Shown here: positions 45,886-56,152 of the stretch, in pieces | Layout of the letters: every line of letters begins with the position of its first letter | Numbering within the stretch: the first letter of the stretch is position 1 | The notes under the pieces: model-generated | Seen by the model: the letters and a program-made list of their open reading frames with translations, nothing else | Database searches by the model: none | What the model was told of the DNA's origin: nothing | NCBI GenBank assembly: GCA_030141605.1 | Contig: JAQGDQ010000482.1 | Coordinates: 1 to 64,000 of the forward strand | Origin: Tubiluchus corallicola | Taxonomy: Eukaryota > Priapulida > Priapulimorpha > Priapulimorphida > Tubiluchidae | Direction: 5' to 3' | DNA: 64,000 bases | Program-made: the position numbers and the translations under genes

Positions 45886-47597
45886 CTGAAATTGGGATAA
45901 AACGTGTTGATTAGTAAAAATAATTAATTTTCAATGAAAATTTAAAAAATGTTATATGGACAGTAGACAGTTATAAGAAACTTTAACAAAGAATTCTTGA
46001 AACAAAAATTTATTGACCTATTATGGTCTAGAAAATTGGTGAATGATTTGGGAATTGAACTCGTGACGCAGTGCTTGCAAGTCAGATGCTGTGACAACTG
46101 TGCAGCAATAAACAATTACATTCTCGTAGTTGCTCAGAAGGGTGTTGGGAATGCGTCTCTCGTTAAGGTTCTAAAGGACATGCTCTACAATATCACTCTG
46201 TTATCATAATAGGCTACCATTTTTAAAATACCTGCGCTGTAAATAAAAAGTCACTGGTTCGAATCGCAGGTAAAACGGAATTTTTCATCACTTTTTTCAT
46301 ATTAAAAACAATAGTCGCTTAAAAGAAACATTAAGATTAATTAACTTATATTAATTGGCTAATTATTTGCACCGCCTCCATCAACAGAAATACAGCCAGA
46401 TGGACTAGCCTATACTGGGCGCGCCAAAAGCAAAATTGGTTTCTAATGACTTGAATCTTAAATTTAGTTTAATCCAAGCTCAGTTAGATTATTGGAGGAT
46501 AAACCTTGGGGCTCAGTGATAATTAGTTGGCCGCTAAATAACTTTCAGTTTAACTATGCAGGCTTTTAAGTGCATTTAATACCACCCTAGAGGATCTCGA
46601 AGATTTCAGCATATGAAGAGCACCCGTATTGCTCTTTGCCAGGAGGCAATTCTTAACACATTTAACAATAAGAACTCCATGCAGTGTCGAGCAGATGTTT
46701 AACATTTAGAATGGTATATTATTTGCAGTTATACTTTTGTGATTAAATGAACAATTCTTAAATTAGTATAATTCGAAACATTTATATTTGTACTTACGCT
46801 CTATGCGGTATGGCAGTATTATATGTAATTATTTTGTTGTTATTTCAGCCTGATCATTGCTGCAATACCATAAATAAACCACTTTGATTGATTCAGCAAA
46901 AACTTCCATAGTTACCCCTGTAAGTTTAAGCCTTTTTCTGTGTTCTTCCAAGGACAGAAACAGTTAGTTTAGCAATTGATTGGTGTGAAATGTGGCAAGG
47001 CTATCAAGCCGAAAAACAGAGTCAACTAATAAAAAACCCAGCCACAATGAAGGACATATACCAAGTGTCGCAGGAGAGAAGAAAACGAAGAAAGAAGAAC
47101 GAAAGGCTATTAAAGTTTTTAGATTTTATAATGATAACATAATCGTTAAATAAACGCAAAATACGTGGACTGCATATATAGGTGAACACGATTAAACTTC
47201 TTGTGGTGTGTTAAGCGAAAAAGGCAGATGAAAAAACTGCTTCCGCTATGTTATCAAGAGAGACAGATAAGCAAAAAATTATCGATTATCGCGCATTTTT
47301 ATATATAAAATCTGATATCTTTTATTTCTAACTGATCTTACTGATTTCAAGTATGATGTTGACTTTATGTATTTCCGTTTTAAATAAAGTCATATAATCG
47401 ATCGAAATCGATTATCAATTTGCAATCTCCTACATTTGGGCTAAGGTGTAGTAGTAGCTTCTTGAAACCTACGATACATGTTTACATCACTGAATGAAAA
47501 TTAGGCTTAATCAAGTTTTGCAAAAAGTGCTTTTAAATTTTAAAAAATTTGTAATACTTACCGCAATCAAAACAATACAGACGATTTTAATATCCAT
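45661..47597 (-). CDS. Small secreted protein with duplicated PxT...RYYIG motif (two exons)
   Basis: Exon 1 is 47597-47562, exon 2 is 45885-45661, and the phase-0 intron is 1676 bp. Exon 1 encodes MDIKIVCIVLIA and ends at a consensus donor (GCG|GTAAGT). Exon 2 follows acceptor CCCAATTTCAG and continues the signal peptide with MLVGAHA. The predicted preprotein has 86 residues. The mature part has two related halves: RHLPYTNNERYYIGSVHYPK and VHFPFTVNERYYIGKVNYPE, separated by a HHGGHG linker, with a basic end (HKRR). It has no cysteine, so it is not a disulfide toxin. The AATAAA signal overlaps the stop codon (45661-45656). The motif recurs in the neighbouring glycine-rich locus. No known family is recognised; a structural matrix or peptide role is an inference. 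Confidence 0.8.
46000..46300. other. tRNA-like/SINE fragments in the intron
   Basis: On the minus strand at about 46040-46110 a segment has CTTGCAAG followed by CACGAGTTCAATTCCC, like an anticodon arm and T-arm. On the plus strand at about 46255 GGTTCGAATCGCAGG is a second T-arm. Neither makes a full cloverleaf. Confidence 0.4.
47562..47597 (-). CDS. Exon 1 of the small secreted protein (signal peptide)
   Basis: 36 nt coding, 12 codons, strong donor GTAAGT. A 5' UTR of about 100 nt is expected from the TATA box position. Confidence 0.8.
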
Positions 47598-47727
47598 CTT
47601 CCTCAGCTTCTGTTAGTCAATTAGCAACACGTTTATTTTACCAATTTCACTTTCTCTGAAGAGAAGCAGGTTTGAACCTGACCAGTCACTGTTTCAATAT
47701 CACTGGCGCGGTGATGAGAATTTTACG

Positions 47728-47734
47728 TTTTATA
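47728..47734 (-). promoter_or_regulatory. TATA box of the small secreted protein gene
   Basis: GGTATAAAACG on the minus strand, 131 bp upstream of the ATG. A second TATA-like TTTATAAA lies at 47743-47750. Confidence 0.55.
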
Positions 47735-47759
47735 CCGTTGTCTTTATAAAAGCAGGTTT

Positions 47760-48904
47760 AGCATCCGTTCAAACCATCCATAAACTTATCATTGTCTTTT
47801 ACCAGGGGCGTATCCAGAGCAAAACAAGTGCTTTCACGCATGCGACCCCCGCGATTCGCTAGAAACATTTTTTTCTCTGCAAATGATTATTTCTAAAATA
47901 AATGATGAATAGAAATAAAAAAAATCGCGGTCAAAACGGCTAGCTTATCTGTTTTGGTAATTAAAACGGGTTTATTAATAATATTACGTCATTATGTCAT
48001 GCTGCCGCCCCACCTAGTAGCGCAGTTTGGAATCATCGCTATGTCCGCTTTCATTATCCTAACCAACGGAGCGATCCGGATTTCGGTCGTATTTTGTTGT
48101 ACTGCTAACCCAGATTTGCCTAATTAGTGTCTGAATCAAGGAATTGTTTTGCGCTAACACTGTTTATTTTGTTACAGACGATTTAATTGGTCATAATTTC
48201 CAACCTAAAGGTGAAGTTAGTAGATTCTGTGCTGTTTGCTGTCCATTTTGGTAACAAAAAGGCTTTTTCTTGAAGAGATACCACCCTCAGACGTGACCTT
48301 GTGCACTAAAGGTTAATATCAACGAAGTACCAGTGCGCCGCGTTATTGATTTTTTTGCGAACTTGGCTAAGACCCCCGCTTAGCAACCTAAAATTGCTAC
48401 TGTGTCAACGGTTCTTGGTTGACAAGCCGCCATTGTTCATGCCATGGCACTCTATACACGGTATTGTAAAGTGCGATTTTTTGTAAACAAATATTTATAG
48501 TTCTAGCACTAAACGCCTCTATTAAATGGTAGTTTTTTATTTATTATTATAAAACACTGGATCCTAGGTCGTTCTTATAAGACATGTATATATAATGTCA
48601 CCGAACTGTTTACATTTTTCACTGACTTAAAGTGAAAGTTTAACTTTGTTTACCAAACCATTCGATTAACGCTAATTTTGAAAAGCCTACAGATAAGAGT
48701 TATTAGTCATATCATTATTATGTTTACTCTGCGGAATATTTAGGTCACAATATTATTATATCTCTGTTTATTTAGGTTTATTTTTATACTGCTCTAATTC
48801 ACACTAATTTCTCAATCTCACTAATTCACTATTCGTAATTTTTTGTGTTATTTATTACCAGTGTTTGTGGCGGTTGTTATGATATAAACTGATGCTATTT
48901 CTCC
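47760..48904. other. No gene seen
   Basis: CCAGGGGCGTATCCAGA at 47803 resembles a hAT MITE end. Otherwise unassigned AT-rich DNA. Confidence 0.4.
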
Positions 48905-49080
48905 GGGCATGGTGCTGCTGCTGCTACTACTACTACTACTACTACTACTACTATTACTGCTGCTACTACTGCTGCTGCTGCTACTACTGCTACTACTACT
49001 ACTACTGCTGCAGCTACCCCTGCTGCTGTTGCTGCTACTACTACTATTACTGCTGCTGCTGTTGTCACGGTTGCGGTTGT
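48905..49080. repeat. (CTA)n/(CTG)n trinucleotide repeat
   Basis: Mixed CTG, CTA and TAC triplets. Leucine, serine or alanine frames are artefacts. Confidence 0.95.
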
Positions 49081-49590
49081 TGTCAATGTGACTTGTTGTC
49101 ACTGCTTTCGCTGTTACTGATGTTTGAACTTGCTGTGGCTCGGCGTGTCGTTACACTATTCTCTACAAATGATAACTACTAATGTATCGAAACTGTCTCA
49201 TCTAATACTATAATACATTATATTTAAACTAAACAATAACTACTGGAGAAGCAAAGTGAACAGAATGAATAACGCTGATTTTATTTTCCATTTTTATACA
49301 ACATCGTATAAATCAACAACATATATATATAATGTTATATAATATATAATAAAACAACAAGCATATAAACGTTAACAACATTTTACTGCTAACTTACTTA
49401 ATCATTAATTAATACAATAATCGTAAGATATCATCTATCTTGCTATACAGTTTTATAGTGACCAGAAAAGTCTTGGTTATTATCACATAATTTCACTTAT
49501 CAAAGCACCATTAACTGTAATATCCCCCCCCCCCCCGTTGTAAGGCCCGTGTTAGTGTATAAACACAACACAACCCATAAGAAGAACAAA
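49081..49590. other. Downstream of the glycine-rich locus
   Basis: AT-rich DNA. A minus-strand AATAAA near 49273 could end the 3A transcript. Confidence 0.4.
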
Positions 49591-49691
49591 TGTTTAAACA
49601 AAAACAACAGATCACACATCATTGTTTAGCCCGCTGTACAAAACACAATTTCGCAATTACCAGCGCTGTACAGGTAAACGCTGGATTCTAA

Positions 49692-50570
49692 TTAACCATG
49701 GTATGATCCACCTCCCCCTCCACCAAACAATCCACCATTCACTAATGAAACTATCTTCGTCTCTGTTTGGTATCCGTGACCTCCCATGTCCCCATAGCCA
49801 CTCGCCTGGGGGACGCTGCCCCCGTAGCCCCCATGAGTTGTAGTGAGGGGCACCACGAAGCCCATGTCGTGATGAACTTTTTCCTTCTTTCCACCGTATC
49901 CCTTTTCAACTGACGTGTAAGATCCAGAACTGAGGAGTTTTCCGCCTCCGAAGTACCCTCCAGAGTTTCCACCTCCTTTGATGTACCCTCGACCATTTCC
50001 GGTTGAACGTTGGACAGTAGTGTAACTGGTCAATTTCTTTTTCCCACCACCACCATATCCGCCACCACCGCCACCATAACCACCACCACCATGATCTCCA
50101 TAACCACCACCACCATGATCCATGTAACCTCCTCCACCATGATCCATATAACCTCCACCTCCATGGTCACCATAGCCACCACCACCACCACCATGATCAT
50201 CATACCCACCACCACCACCGTGGTCACCATAGCCACCGCCACCACCACCATGATCATCATACCCACCACCACCGCCATGGTCATCATAGCTGATTGACTC
50301 TTGACCACCAACAAATCCAGCATATTTTCCGGTCAAGCTCTTCTCTCCACCGTATCCATAACCTTTCTGTTTCCAAACTCCAAAACCCAGTTTTAGAGCC
50401 ACCGACCCTCCACCACCACCACCACCCTTGCCATGGCCACCGCCACCGCCGTACCCTCCACCATGATCACCGTAACCGGCTTCCTCATATGCAATAGCAT
50501 ACTGGTGTACCGGCGGTGGAGGCGGAATGTCTCCAGTGTAGGAACGGTGTCCTTCTGAGTATGGCAATGT
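49692..50570 (-). CDS. Exon 3A, glycine-rich
   Basis: Acceptor ACCTATTTTCAG, then codons T-LPYSEGHRSYTGD. Parts: an N-terminal motif and proline run; a GGG-rich stretch; a conserved block SVALKLGFGVWKQKGYGYGG; about eight (Y[GDM]DHGGGG)n repeats; KKKLTSYTTVQRSTGNGRG; and an end with SSGSYTSVEKGYGG, MGFVVPLTTTHGGYGG and a terminal SLVNGGLFGGGGGG. 291 codons remain after the acceptor Thr. There is no local ATG start. It differs from 3B mainly in repeat number and a few codons, and the copying extends past the stop codon. Confidence 0.75.
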   Translation of the reverse strand, partial: TLPYSEGHRSYTGDIPPPPPVHQYAIAYEEAGYGDHGGGYGGGGGHGKGGGGGGGSVALKLGFGVWKQKGYGYGGEKSLTGKYAGFVGGQESISYDDHGGGGGYDDHGGGGGGYGDHGGGGGYDDHGGGGGGYGDHGGGGYMDHGGGGYMDHGGGGYGDHGGGGYGGGGGGYGGGGKKKLTSYTTVQRSTGNGRGYIKGGGNSGGYFGGGKLLSSGSYTSVEKGYGGKKEKVHHDMGFVVPLTTTHGGYGGSVPQASGYGDMGGHGYQTETKIVSLVNGGLFGGGGGGSYHG

Positions 50571-53500
50571 CTGAAAATAGGTTCTAGGTGTTAAACTGTA
50601 CTACTTGTACTATCAAGATACGACTGTAATTAGTTAACAACAATTTGACAGAAAGCAAGTATTCTTGGAAAACATGACAGCTTAAGGACAGATGATCGTA
50701 TTCCTACTTGCACTGATTTCTTAAACTAACATCTTTGAGTTAAGTAACTACAGCAATGGCAGCGATTTCATCAAAATAGCCAGAAGGAGCAAAACAACAA
50801 TGACAGTATCAGCAGCAACAAAGTGAAAAGAGGGATGGCAGTTAGAACGACAACGACAACACCGACAGTGATTCTACATTGATGATTCGTCTGTAATTTG
50901 TCTGCTAAAGAATTTGTCCTCACTATAAGAGATCCGGGAATTGATCCGGAAATTGAATTTGAAAATGCAGTTGCAGTTTTCCTCTGATTTTTTGGCACTT
51001 GCTCTTCTAGACAGCTCTTCAACGTTCACACAGTTTAGTTTCTTCAGATGAACCTGTTCACAATCTCAGCTCGAAACAGAGACCGATAATTGATGGCATT
51101 TAGTTTTCATTAAAACGTACATTCGATGAGCAACTTATTTGCTTTTCAACACTCTGGATGGTAAGATAAACAGGTAAACAGATATGCAGTTTATAAAATG
51201 CAATTGTAAATGTAACTAAAGATAAAGCACAAGAAAACACTGTTCATAATAAAACATAAAAATCCGTCTTGGAATTTTATATCAGTTGTATACTGTCTTA
51301 TTGCATACACAGCTTGTGCTAGCAGTAACGCTGTGCAAAACTTGTAACTTAAACTCCCACGATGACCGTGACGTGGAGACATTTTAACGTTGAGCCGTTT
51401 GCTACAAATTTAGATGGCATTGCTTAAAGAATAAAAGAATAATCAAAGCATTCGTACCACACTCTTCATTAATTAAGCAAAGATATAGATCACATAACCT
51501 TGCCAATAAGATCAATAACATCATTTTTTGGTGATACGGTTTTGCACACTGGCATGGTGATGCGGTGCTGTTTTTGCAGCAAATATTTTAAATGATTAAG
51601 AATTTTCTTTTCTAGGTATGTAAGTCATTCAAAGAGGTTAGCATAATGTTAAGTAACATAACTTTGCATGGAAAGCTGTTTGTGACATAATTTAAGATTC
51701 CCCCTTTTCCCTTTTAAGAAAAAAATGTGTTAAGGAAAGCAACAGATCATACATCATTGTTTAGTCTGCTGTACAAAATACAATTTTATAGAGCTATACT
51801 GGTAAACGCTGGATTCTAATTAACCACGATATGATCCACCTCCACCGCCACCAAACAATCCACCATTCACTAATGAAACTATCTTCGTCTCTGTTTGGTA
51901 TCCGTGACCTCCCATGTCTCCATAGCCACTCGCCTGGGGGACGCTGCCACCGTAGCCCCCATGAGTTGTAGTGAGGGGCACCACAAAGCCCATGTCGTGA
52001 TGAACTTTTTCCTTCTTTCCACCGTATCCCTTTTCAACTGACGTGTAAGATCCTGAACTGAGGAGTTTTCCACCTCCGAAGTAACCATCGGATTTACCAC
52101 CATATATTGAACCGCGGCCATTCCCAGTGGAGCGCTGGACAGTGGTGTAACTGGTCAGTTTTTTCTTTCCTCCACCACCATAACCACCTCCCCCACCATA
52201 CCCACCACCATGGTCACCATAGCCACCACCACCACCGTGATCTCCATAACCTCCACCACCACCACCGTGATCCATATAACCTCCACCACCACCACCGTGA
52301 TCCATATAACCTCCACCACCATGGTCATCATAACCTCCACCACCACCGTGGTCACCATAGCCACCGCCACCGCCACCGCCACCACCATGGTCATCATAGC
52401 TGATTGACTCGTGACCACCGACAAATCCAGCATATTTTCCGGTCAAGCTCTTCTCTCCACCGTATCCGTAACCTTTCTGTTTCCAAACTCCAAAACCCAG
52501 TTTGAGAGCCACCGATCCTCCACCACCACCACCTTTGCCATGGCCACCGCCACCTCCGTACCCTCCACCGTGGTCACCGTAACCGGCTTCCTCATATGCA
52601 ATGGCATACTGGTGTACCGGCGGTGGAGGCGGAATGTCTCCAGTGTAGGAACGGTGTCCTTCGGAGTATGGCAATGTCTGAAAATAGGTTGTTGAAATGC
52701 TCTAGACTTTATCTCACTGTTATGGAAGAGTGAACAGACAATTAACTTCAGCAGCTGTGGTGACAGAAACTTGAACAACAATCATGACAAGAACCTGACC
52801 GTCTTAGCAAGAAAGTTAAGAAACAGCATCATTATTTATGACATCATCAACAATCACAAACAGCTGCTGTAGGTGCAGTTACGATTACAGCTTTGATTAC
52901 ATTGGTAAACCAAAAGTCCCTAGTTCGAATCTAGCTCAATGTACACTTTTTCGAATTTTTTTCCTTGCCGTAAGACTTGGTTTCAAAAATGTAACATTTG
53001 TGGGTTCATTCTGCGTTCTATTAACATACTGTTTTATATGCATAGCCAGATTAACCTATAGGCTAGCATAGGCTGCAGCCTAGGGCCCCACAAACTTTGG
53101 CAACTTTCTGTAAAAATGTCCTTTTTTTCACAATGATTATGTTGAAAAATTGACAAGCACATTATAGCTAATCTAGTTTGCAGTACGAATGCGTTTAAAA
53201 AAATTGCAACAAGTTTACTCCAAGCTATGTAAATGTCGCTAAAATATATCACGAGTGAAAAAAATTCAGCACGGGTGTGGAAAGGGTGGCTCCTTCTGAA
53301 GGCCCCATGATTTCATTAGCCTATGGGCGCCCGTTGACATGGTGGGAAAAGTATTAAAAATCATTTTGTACCCCTAGATATGCATTGTAGTTAACTACTG
53401 CACAGTATGTACATGTGTCAAAGATCTACCACAAAAATTTCCAAAAAAGGAAATTTAGAGACAAAACTGCCCCTGATGGAGGCAATAATACAAGCAAGAA

Positions 53501-54042
53501 TTATATCAGATAGGCAGTTTACTAAAACTTTAATATCGGAAAACTTACGCAAGATTTCTTCCTCACAATCCTACGGTTTGGCGGCTGGCCTACTGTAACC
53601 TTAGAAGTGTGAGGGACGCAGCCATACGGTTGAGGCTGGCCATAAGCTGGAGGATGAAGGTCTCCCGTGTAAGTGTGATGATTCCTTGTGAATGGAATCC
53701 CATGCGTTGCTGCATCTGATAGATGAACAATCTAGAAAACAAGATAATATTGATGTCATTTGTTCACACAGTGATGAGTATGAACGCAGCTTTAGTTTGC
53801 GTGTTTTCTTACATGATGCTAGCAAACGTAGTGGCTACAGGTACATATTTGAATATTTATGTAACATTTTTTCACAAGTTAAGAAAAAAGAAACAGCTAT
53901 TAAACAACTGCGTAATCAGTGCTCAGTTATCCCAAGGCTTAGAAAAAGAAGAAGACATACCAAAAGTAGCACTTTATTAAATGAAACTTACCACGCTTAA
54001 AAGGAAAGCAAATTCCTTCCATATTTCTCTACAACGAAACAT
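49692..54042 (-). CDS. Glycine-rich secreted protein locus, shared 5' exons with two alternative last exons (3A, 3B)
   Basis: Exon 1 (54042-53992), exon 2 (53731-53549) and either exon 3B (52677-51820) or exon 3A (50570-49692) all join in phase 0. Exons 1 and 2 make the signal peptide FAFLLSVIVHLSDA; then PFTRNHHTYTGD begins the mature chain. Exon 3 gives LPYSEGHRSYTGDIPPPPP followed by 200 residues of GGYGDHGGGG-type repeats and a conserved non-repetitive end. The 1-2-3B product has 363 residues. The composition (Gly, Tyr, His, Lys) suits an extracellular fibrous or adhesive matrix. I found no signal-peptide exon between 3A and 3B, so 3A is either an alternative terminal exon or a duplicate lacking its own start. 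Confidence 0.75.
50590..51180. other. Region between exons 3A and 3B, no exon found
   Basis: No sequence like exons 1 or 2 and no signal-peptide exon with a donor was seen on the minus strand. Confidence 0.5.
51181..51480 (-). mobile_element. MITE family Y, degraded copy
   Basis: AAAGCACAAGAAAAC at 51225, then TTAAACTCCCACGATGACCG, GTTTGCTACAAATTTAGA and GCATTCGTACCACACTC match the reverse complement of the Y elements at 58071 and 55309. The small open frame inside it is not a gene. Confidence 0.7.
51481..51728. other. No feature seen
   Basis: Unique DNA up to the duplicated 3' flank of exon 3B. Confidence 0.4.
51820..52677 (-). CDS. Exon 3B, glycine-rich
   Basis: Same architecture as 3A, with the identical acceptor ACCTATTTTCAG. 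The block SVALKLGFGVWKQKGYGYGG and the C-terminal region are nearly identical. The DHGGGG repeat region is rearranged and seven residues shorter overall. Stop TAA at 51820. It lies next to exon 2 (872 bp intron), so it is the default last exon. Confidence 0.8.
   Translation of the reverse strand, partial: TLPYSEGHRSYTGDIPPPPPVHQYAIAYEEAGYGDHGGGYGGGGGHGKGGGGGGSVALKLGFGVWKQKGYGYGGEKSLTGKYAGFVGGHESISYDDHGGGGGGGGGYGDHGGGGGYDDHGGGGYMDHGGGGGGYMDHGGGGGGYGDHGGGGGYGDHGGGYGGGGGYGGGGKKKLTSYTTVQRSTGNGRGSIYGGKSDGYFGGGKLLSSGSYTSVEKGYGGKKEKVHHDMGFVVPLTTTHGGYGGSVPQASGYGDMGGHGYQTETKIVSLVNGGLFGGGGGGSYRG
52865..52945 (+). other. tRNA-like/SINE fragment
   Basis: CCCTAGTTCGAATCTAGC is a paired T-arm, preceded by GATTACATTGG. 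The acceptor and D arms do not pair. It lies in the intron between exons 2 and 3B. Confidence 0.4.
53038..53335. mobile_element. Possible hAT-type MITE
   Basis: AACCTATAGGCTAGC with CAGCCTAGGGCCCC on the left and GAAGGCCCC ... ATTAGCCTATGGGC on the right are roughly inverted and resemble the GGGCC/CCTAAG ends of the 12650 element. Intronic. Confidence 0.4.
53549..53731 (-). CDS. Exon 2 of the glycine-rich gene
   Basis: 183 nt, 61 codons, between acceptor TTGTTTTCTAG and donor TTGC|GTAAGT. It completes the signal peptide (IVHLSDA), then gives IPFTRNHHTYTGDLHPPAYG and a basic end NRRIVRKKSC. One complete copy of the locus motif. Confidence 0.75.
53992..54042 (-). CDS. Exon 1 of the glycine-rich gene (start of signal peptide)
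   Basis: ATG at 54042 encodes MFRCREIWKEFAFLLSV, then donor GTG|GTAAGT. The hydrophobic core is finished in exon 2. Confidence 0.7.
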
Positions 54043-54170
54043 CTTGTACTGTACAAGATGGCGCACGAAATTCACATAAAAATATAGAGAAAGAATACCT
54101 AATATAACCTTTTCACTGAGCCATCGTAGAAGATAAAATTATTCTCGTTTATGAGGTGTGAAAACAGTCC

Positions 54171-54177
54171 TTTTATA
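54171..54177 (-). promoter_or_regulatory. TATA box of the glycine-rich gene
   Basis: CGCTATAAAAGG on the minus strand, about 130 bp upstream of the ATG, nearly the same distance as in the neighbouring small secreted gene. Confidence 0.65.
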
Positions 54178-54580
54178 GCGTCCTAGTAATGTCAATTTAA
54201 TTGTTAATCACAGCTAATTAAACTTAATAAGATTTGTGCAATGAAAGTAATAGGATAGTCTTTTGTTTAACTATGAATTAAGAGCAGGGCAGAGGCAGCT
54301 GTTTTTATTAAGCAGATTAAAGTGAAGTGAAAAAACTTTAAAATGTGTCAACAAACTTTGTACTTATATTTCGTTACGAATTTTGATACATGATAGAGCG
54401 CTCCTTTACTTTCTTTTACAAAAAACTGCAGTAGGATGGCCTATGACTCCACCGTTCATGAATCCGCCCACTTTAAACAGTTAATCGGTTTCACTTTCTG
54501 TTCTCTTTACTAACTGGTTACACCGGTTTAACCGGTTCTGGTTAATCGGCGTGAGAACTAGGTTCCAAAGAGAAAGGGAA
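54178..54580. other. Upstream of the glycine-rich gene
   Basis: No gene seen. It presumably contains regulatory DNA. Confidence 0.4.
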
Positions 54581-54584
54581 ACTT

Positions 54585-54862
54585 ATTGTTTTTGTTGTTG
54601 TTGTTGTTGTCCTTGTTGTTGTTGTTGTTGTCGTCGTCGTTGTTGTTGTTGTCGTCGTCGTTGTTGTTGTTGCTGTTGTTATTGCTGCTGCCGTTATTGT
54701 CGCTGTTGTTGTTGTTGTTGCTGTTGCTGATGTTGTTGTTGTTGTTGTCCTTGTCCTAGTCGTTGTCGTTGTTGTTATCATCGCTGTTGTTGTCGTTGTT
54801 GTTGTTGTTGTCGTCGTCGTTATTGTCGTTGCTGTTGTTGCTGCTGTTACTGTTGCTGTTAC
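54585..54862. repeat. (TTG)n/(TCG)n trinucleotide repeat
   Basis: Long TTG tract with TCG, CTG and TAT triplets. Confidence 0.95.
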
Positions 54863-54869
54863 CGATATA

Positions 54870-55070
54870 TGAGCTGAAATTATTCCGCCAGTCTAAGAAT
54901 TGTAGTTCCATAGTCCCACAAACGCTACCTACCAAAACCAAAGCTAAAATTTTATTTAAACGCCCTTTGGATTTTTCTGGTGTAAAACTGTGGAACTGTG
55001 GAACCACTAGAAGTGACTGATGTCAATAGCGTCAATGCTTTTAAGTTACGATTTAAAAAATGCTAACGGC
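54870..55070 (+). pseudogene. LINE relic, end of RT ORF
   Basis: Frames read FSGVKLWN, then in another phase VEPLEVTDVNSVNAFKLRFK, then KC and a stop. This is the standard LINE ORF end. One shift lies near 54990. Confidence 0.7.
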
Positions 55071-55308
55071 AAATCTTTACTAAAGTGCATAGATTGTGCC
55101 TTCTGGCATATATTTTCTTATTTAAATTGTTTTCAAATTATTTTCTAAAACGGATTTATGACTCGGAATTTCGAATTGGTTTTTCAACTGTTTAAAACTG
55201 TAGATTTTATGACTGGGTATTTTCAGTTCTTGCAATGTACATTGTTTCCGTAATATTATTTTGCTTTGTGGACAACTTTGGAAATAACTAAATGTTTACA
55301 ATTGTTTG
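55071..55308. other. No feature seen
   Basis: AT-rich DNA, possibly LINE 3' UTR. Confidence 0.35.
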
Positions 55309-55570
55309 TTAAAGCACAAGAAAACCCTCCACTTACGTAAAGGTTAAAAATTCGTCTTGAAATTTTCTATCACTTACGTACAGCCATTTTCCATACAGGA
55401 CTTGTGTCGGCAGTAACGTTGTATGAAATTTGTAAATTTAAACTCCCGCGATGACCGTTAGACGCAGCAATTTTGACGATAGGTCATTTGTAACAAGTCT
55501 AAATAATAACACTGAGTAAAGTTTGAAAAAAATATCAGAGCATTCGTAGCGCACACGTCACTAACTATAT
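55309..55570 (-). mobile_element. MITE family Y, partial copy
   Basis: It begins TTAAAGCACAAGAAAACCCT, the reverse complement of the Y right end, and continues through AAACTCCCGCGATGACCG and AGAGCATTCGTAGC. The other end is missing. Confidence 0.8.
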
Positions 55571-56000
55571 TTATTCCAAGAGATGCAAGTTCGCGTGTGA
55601 CATGTCGTTTATATCTGTATCTATACATGACATAGGCCTCGAGTAAAATTAGATATATAGTTAATTGAGCCTACTACTAAAATTAGGCCTATTGCTGGCA
55701 TAAACTTGCATAAAGACATAGGTACAAGCATGCATTAATATCACAGCTTTAAGTGCAACAATCTGTCCAGATAATGACTACTTCTGGAAGCGGTAAGCCC
55801 ACACGTTGCCGTTCCAGAATTTACTTTTAGCTCAGACCACCCAGACGCGTGTTTGGTATTTTTGGTCTTTGGACCAATATACTTTAATAACCTCTAATTT
55901 ACTATTTAATTATTTTGAAAGTTTAAAAATTAATGCCGTACAAAAGTATAGCGTGATTTGCCTCCGTGTACCGGCTGCTGCGTGCTGAGCGTTTCCTTGG
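55571..56000. other. No gene seen
   Basis: Unique DNA that becomes GC-richer towards 56000. Confidence 0.4.
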
Positions 56001-56007
56001 GGCGCGT

Positions 56008-56038
56008 CCAATAGATGTAACAGCCGGCAGTGACGTCA
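56008..56038 (+). promoter_or_regulatory. CCAAT and CRE sites before a first exon
   Basis: CCAAT at 56008-56012 and a perfect palindromic CRE, TGACGTCA, at 56031-56038, in a locally GC-rich stretch 24-54 bp upstream of the ATG at 56062. Confidence 0.45.
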
Positions 56039-56061
56039 TATACAGGGCCAAAGTAGTCAAA

Positions 56062-56152
56062 ATGGCGGTATGCATGGATGTTTTTGTTTTGCATCTTGCA
56101 AAACGGGGATTATTAAGCCTTTTTCTGATTGTTTTGTGCGCCATTCAATTTG
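56062..56152 (+). CDS. Signal-peptide first exon of an unidentified gene
   Basis: AAAATGGCG is a good initiation context. 30 codons plus one base encode MAVCMDVFVLHLAKRG, then LLSLFLIVLCAIQF, a typical signal peptide or anchor. The exon ends at the strong donor TTTG|GTAAGT, phase 1, the usual phase after secretory signal exons. No downstream exon was recognised in the remaining 7.8 kb, which is filled with transposons, so the first intron is long or the locus is dead. The product is unknown. Confidence 0.5.

Noticed and set aside
51191-51382. Small secreted protein beginning at 51382
   Set aside because: It lies inside a MITE Y copy and the homologous segments at 55.4, 58.6 and 61.8 kb do not keep the frame.
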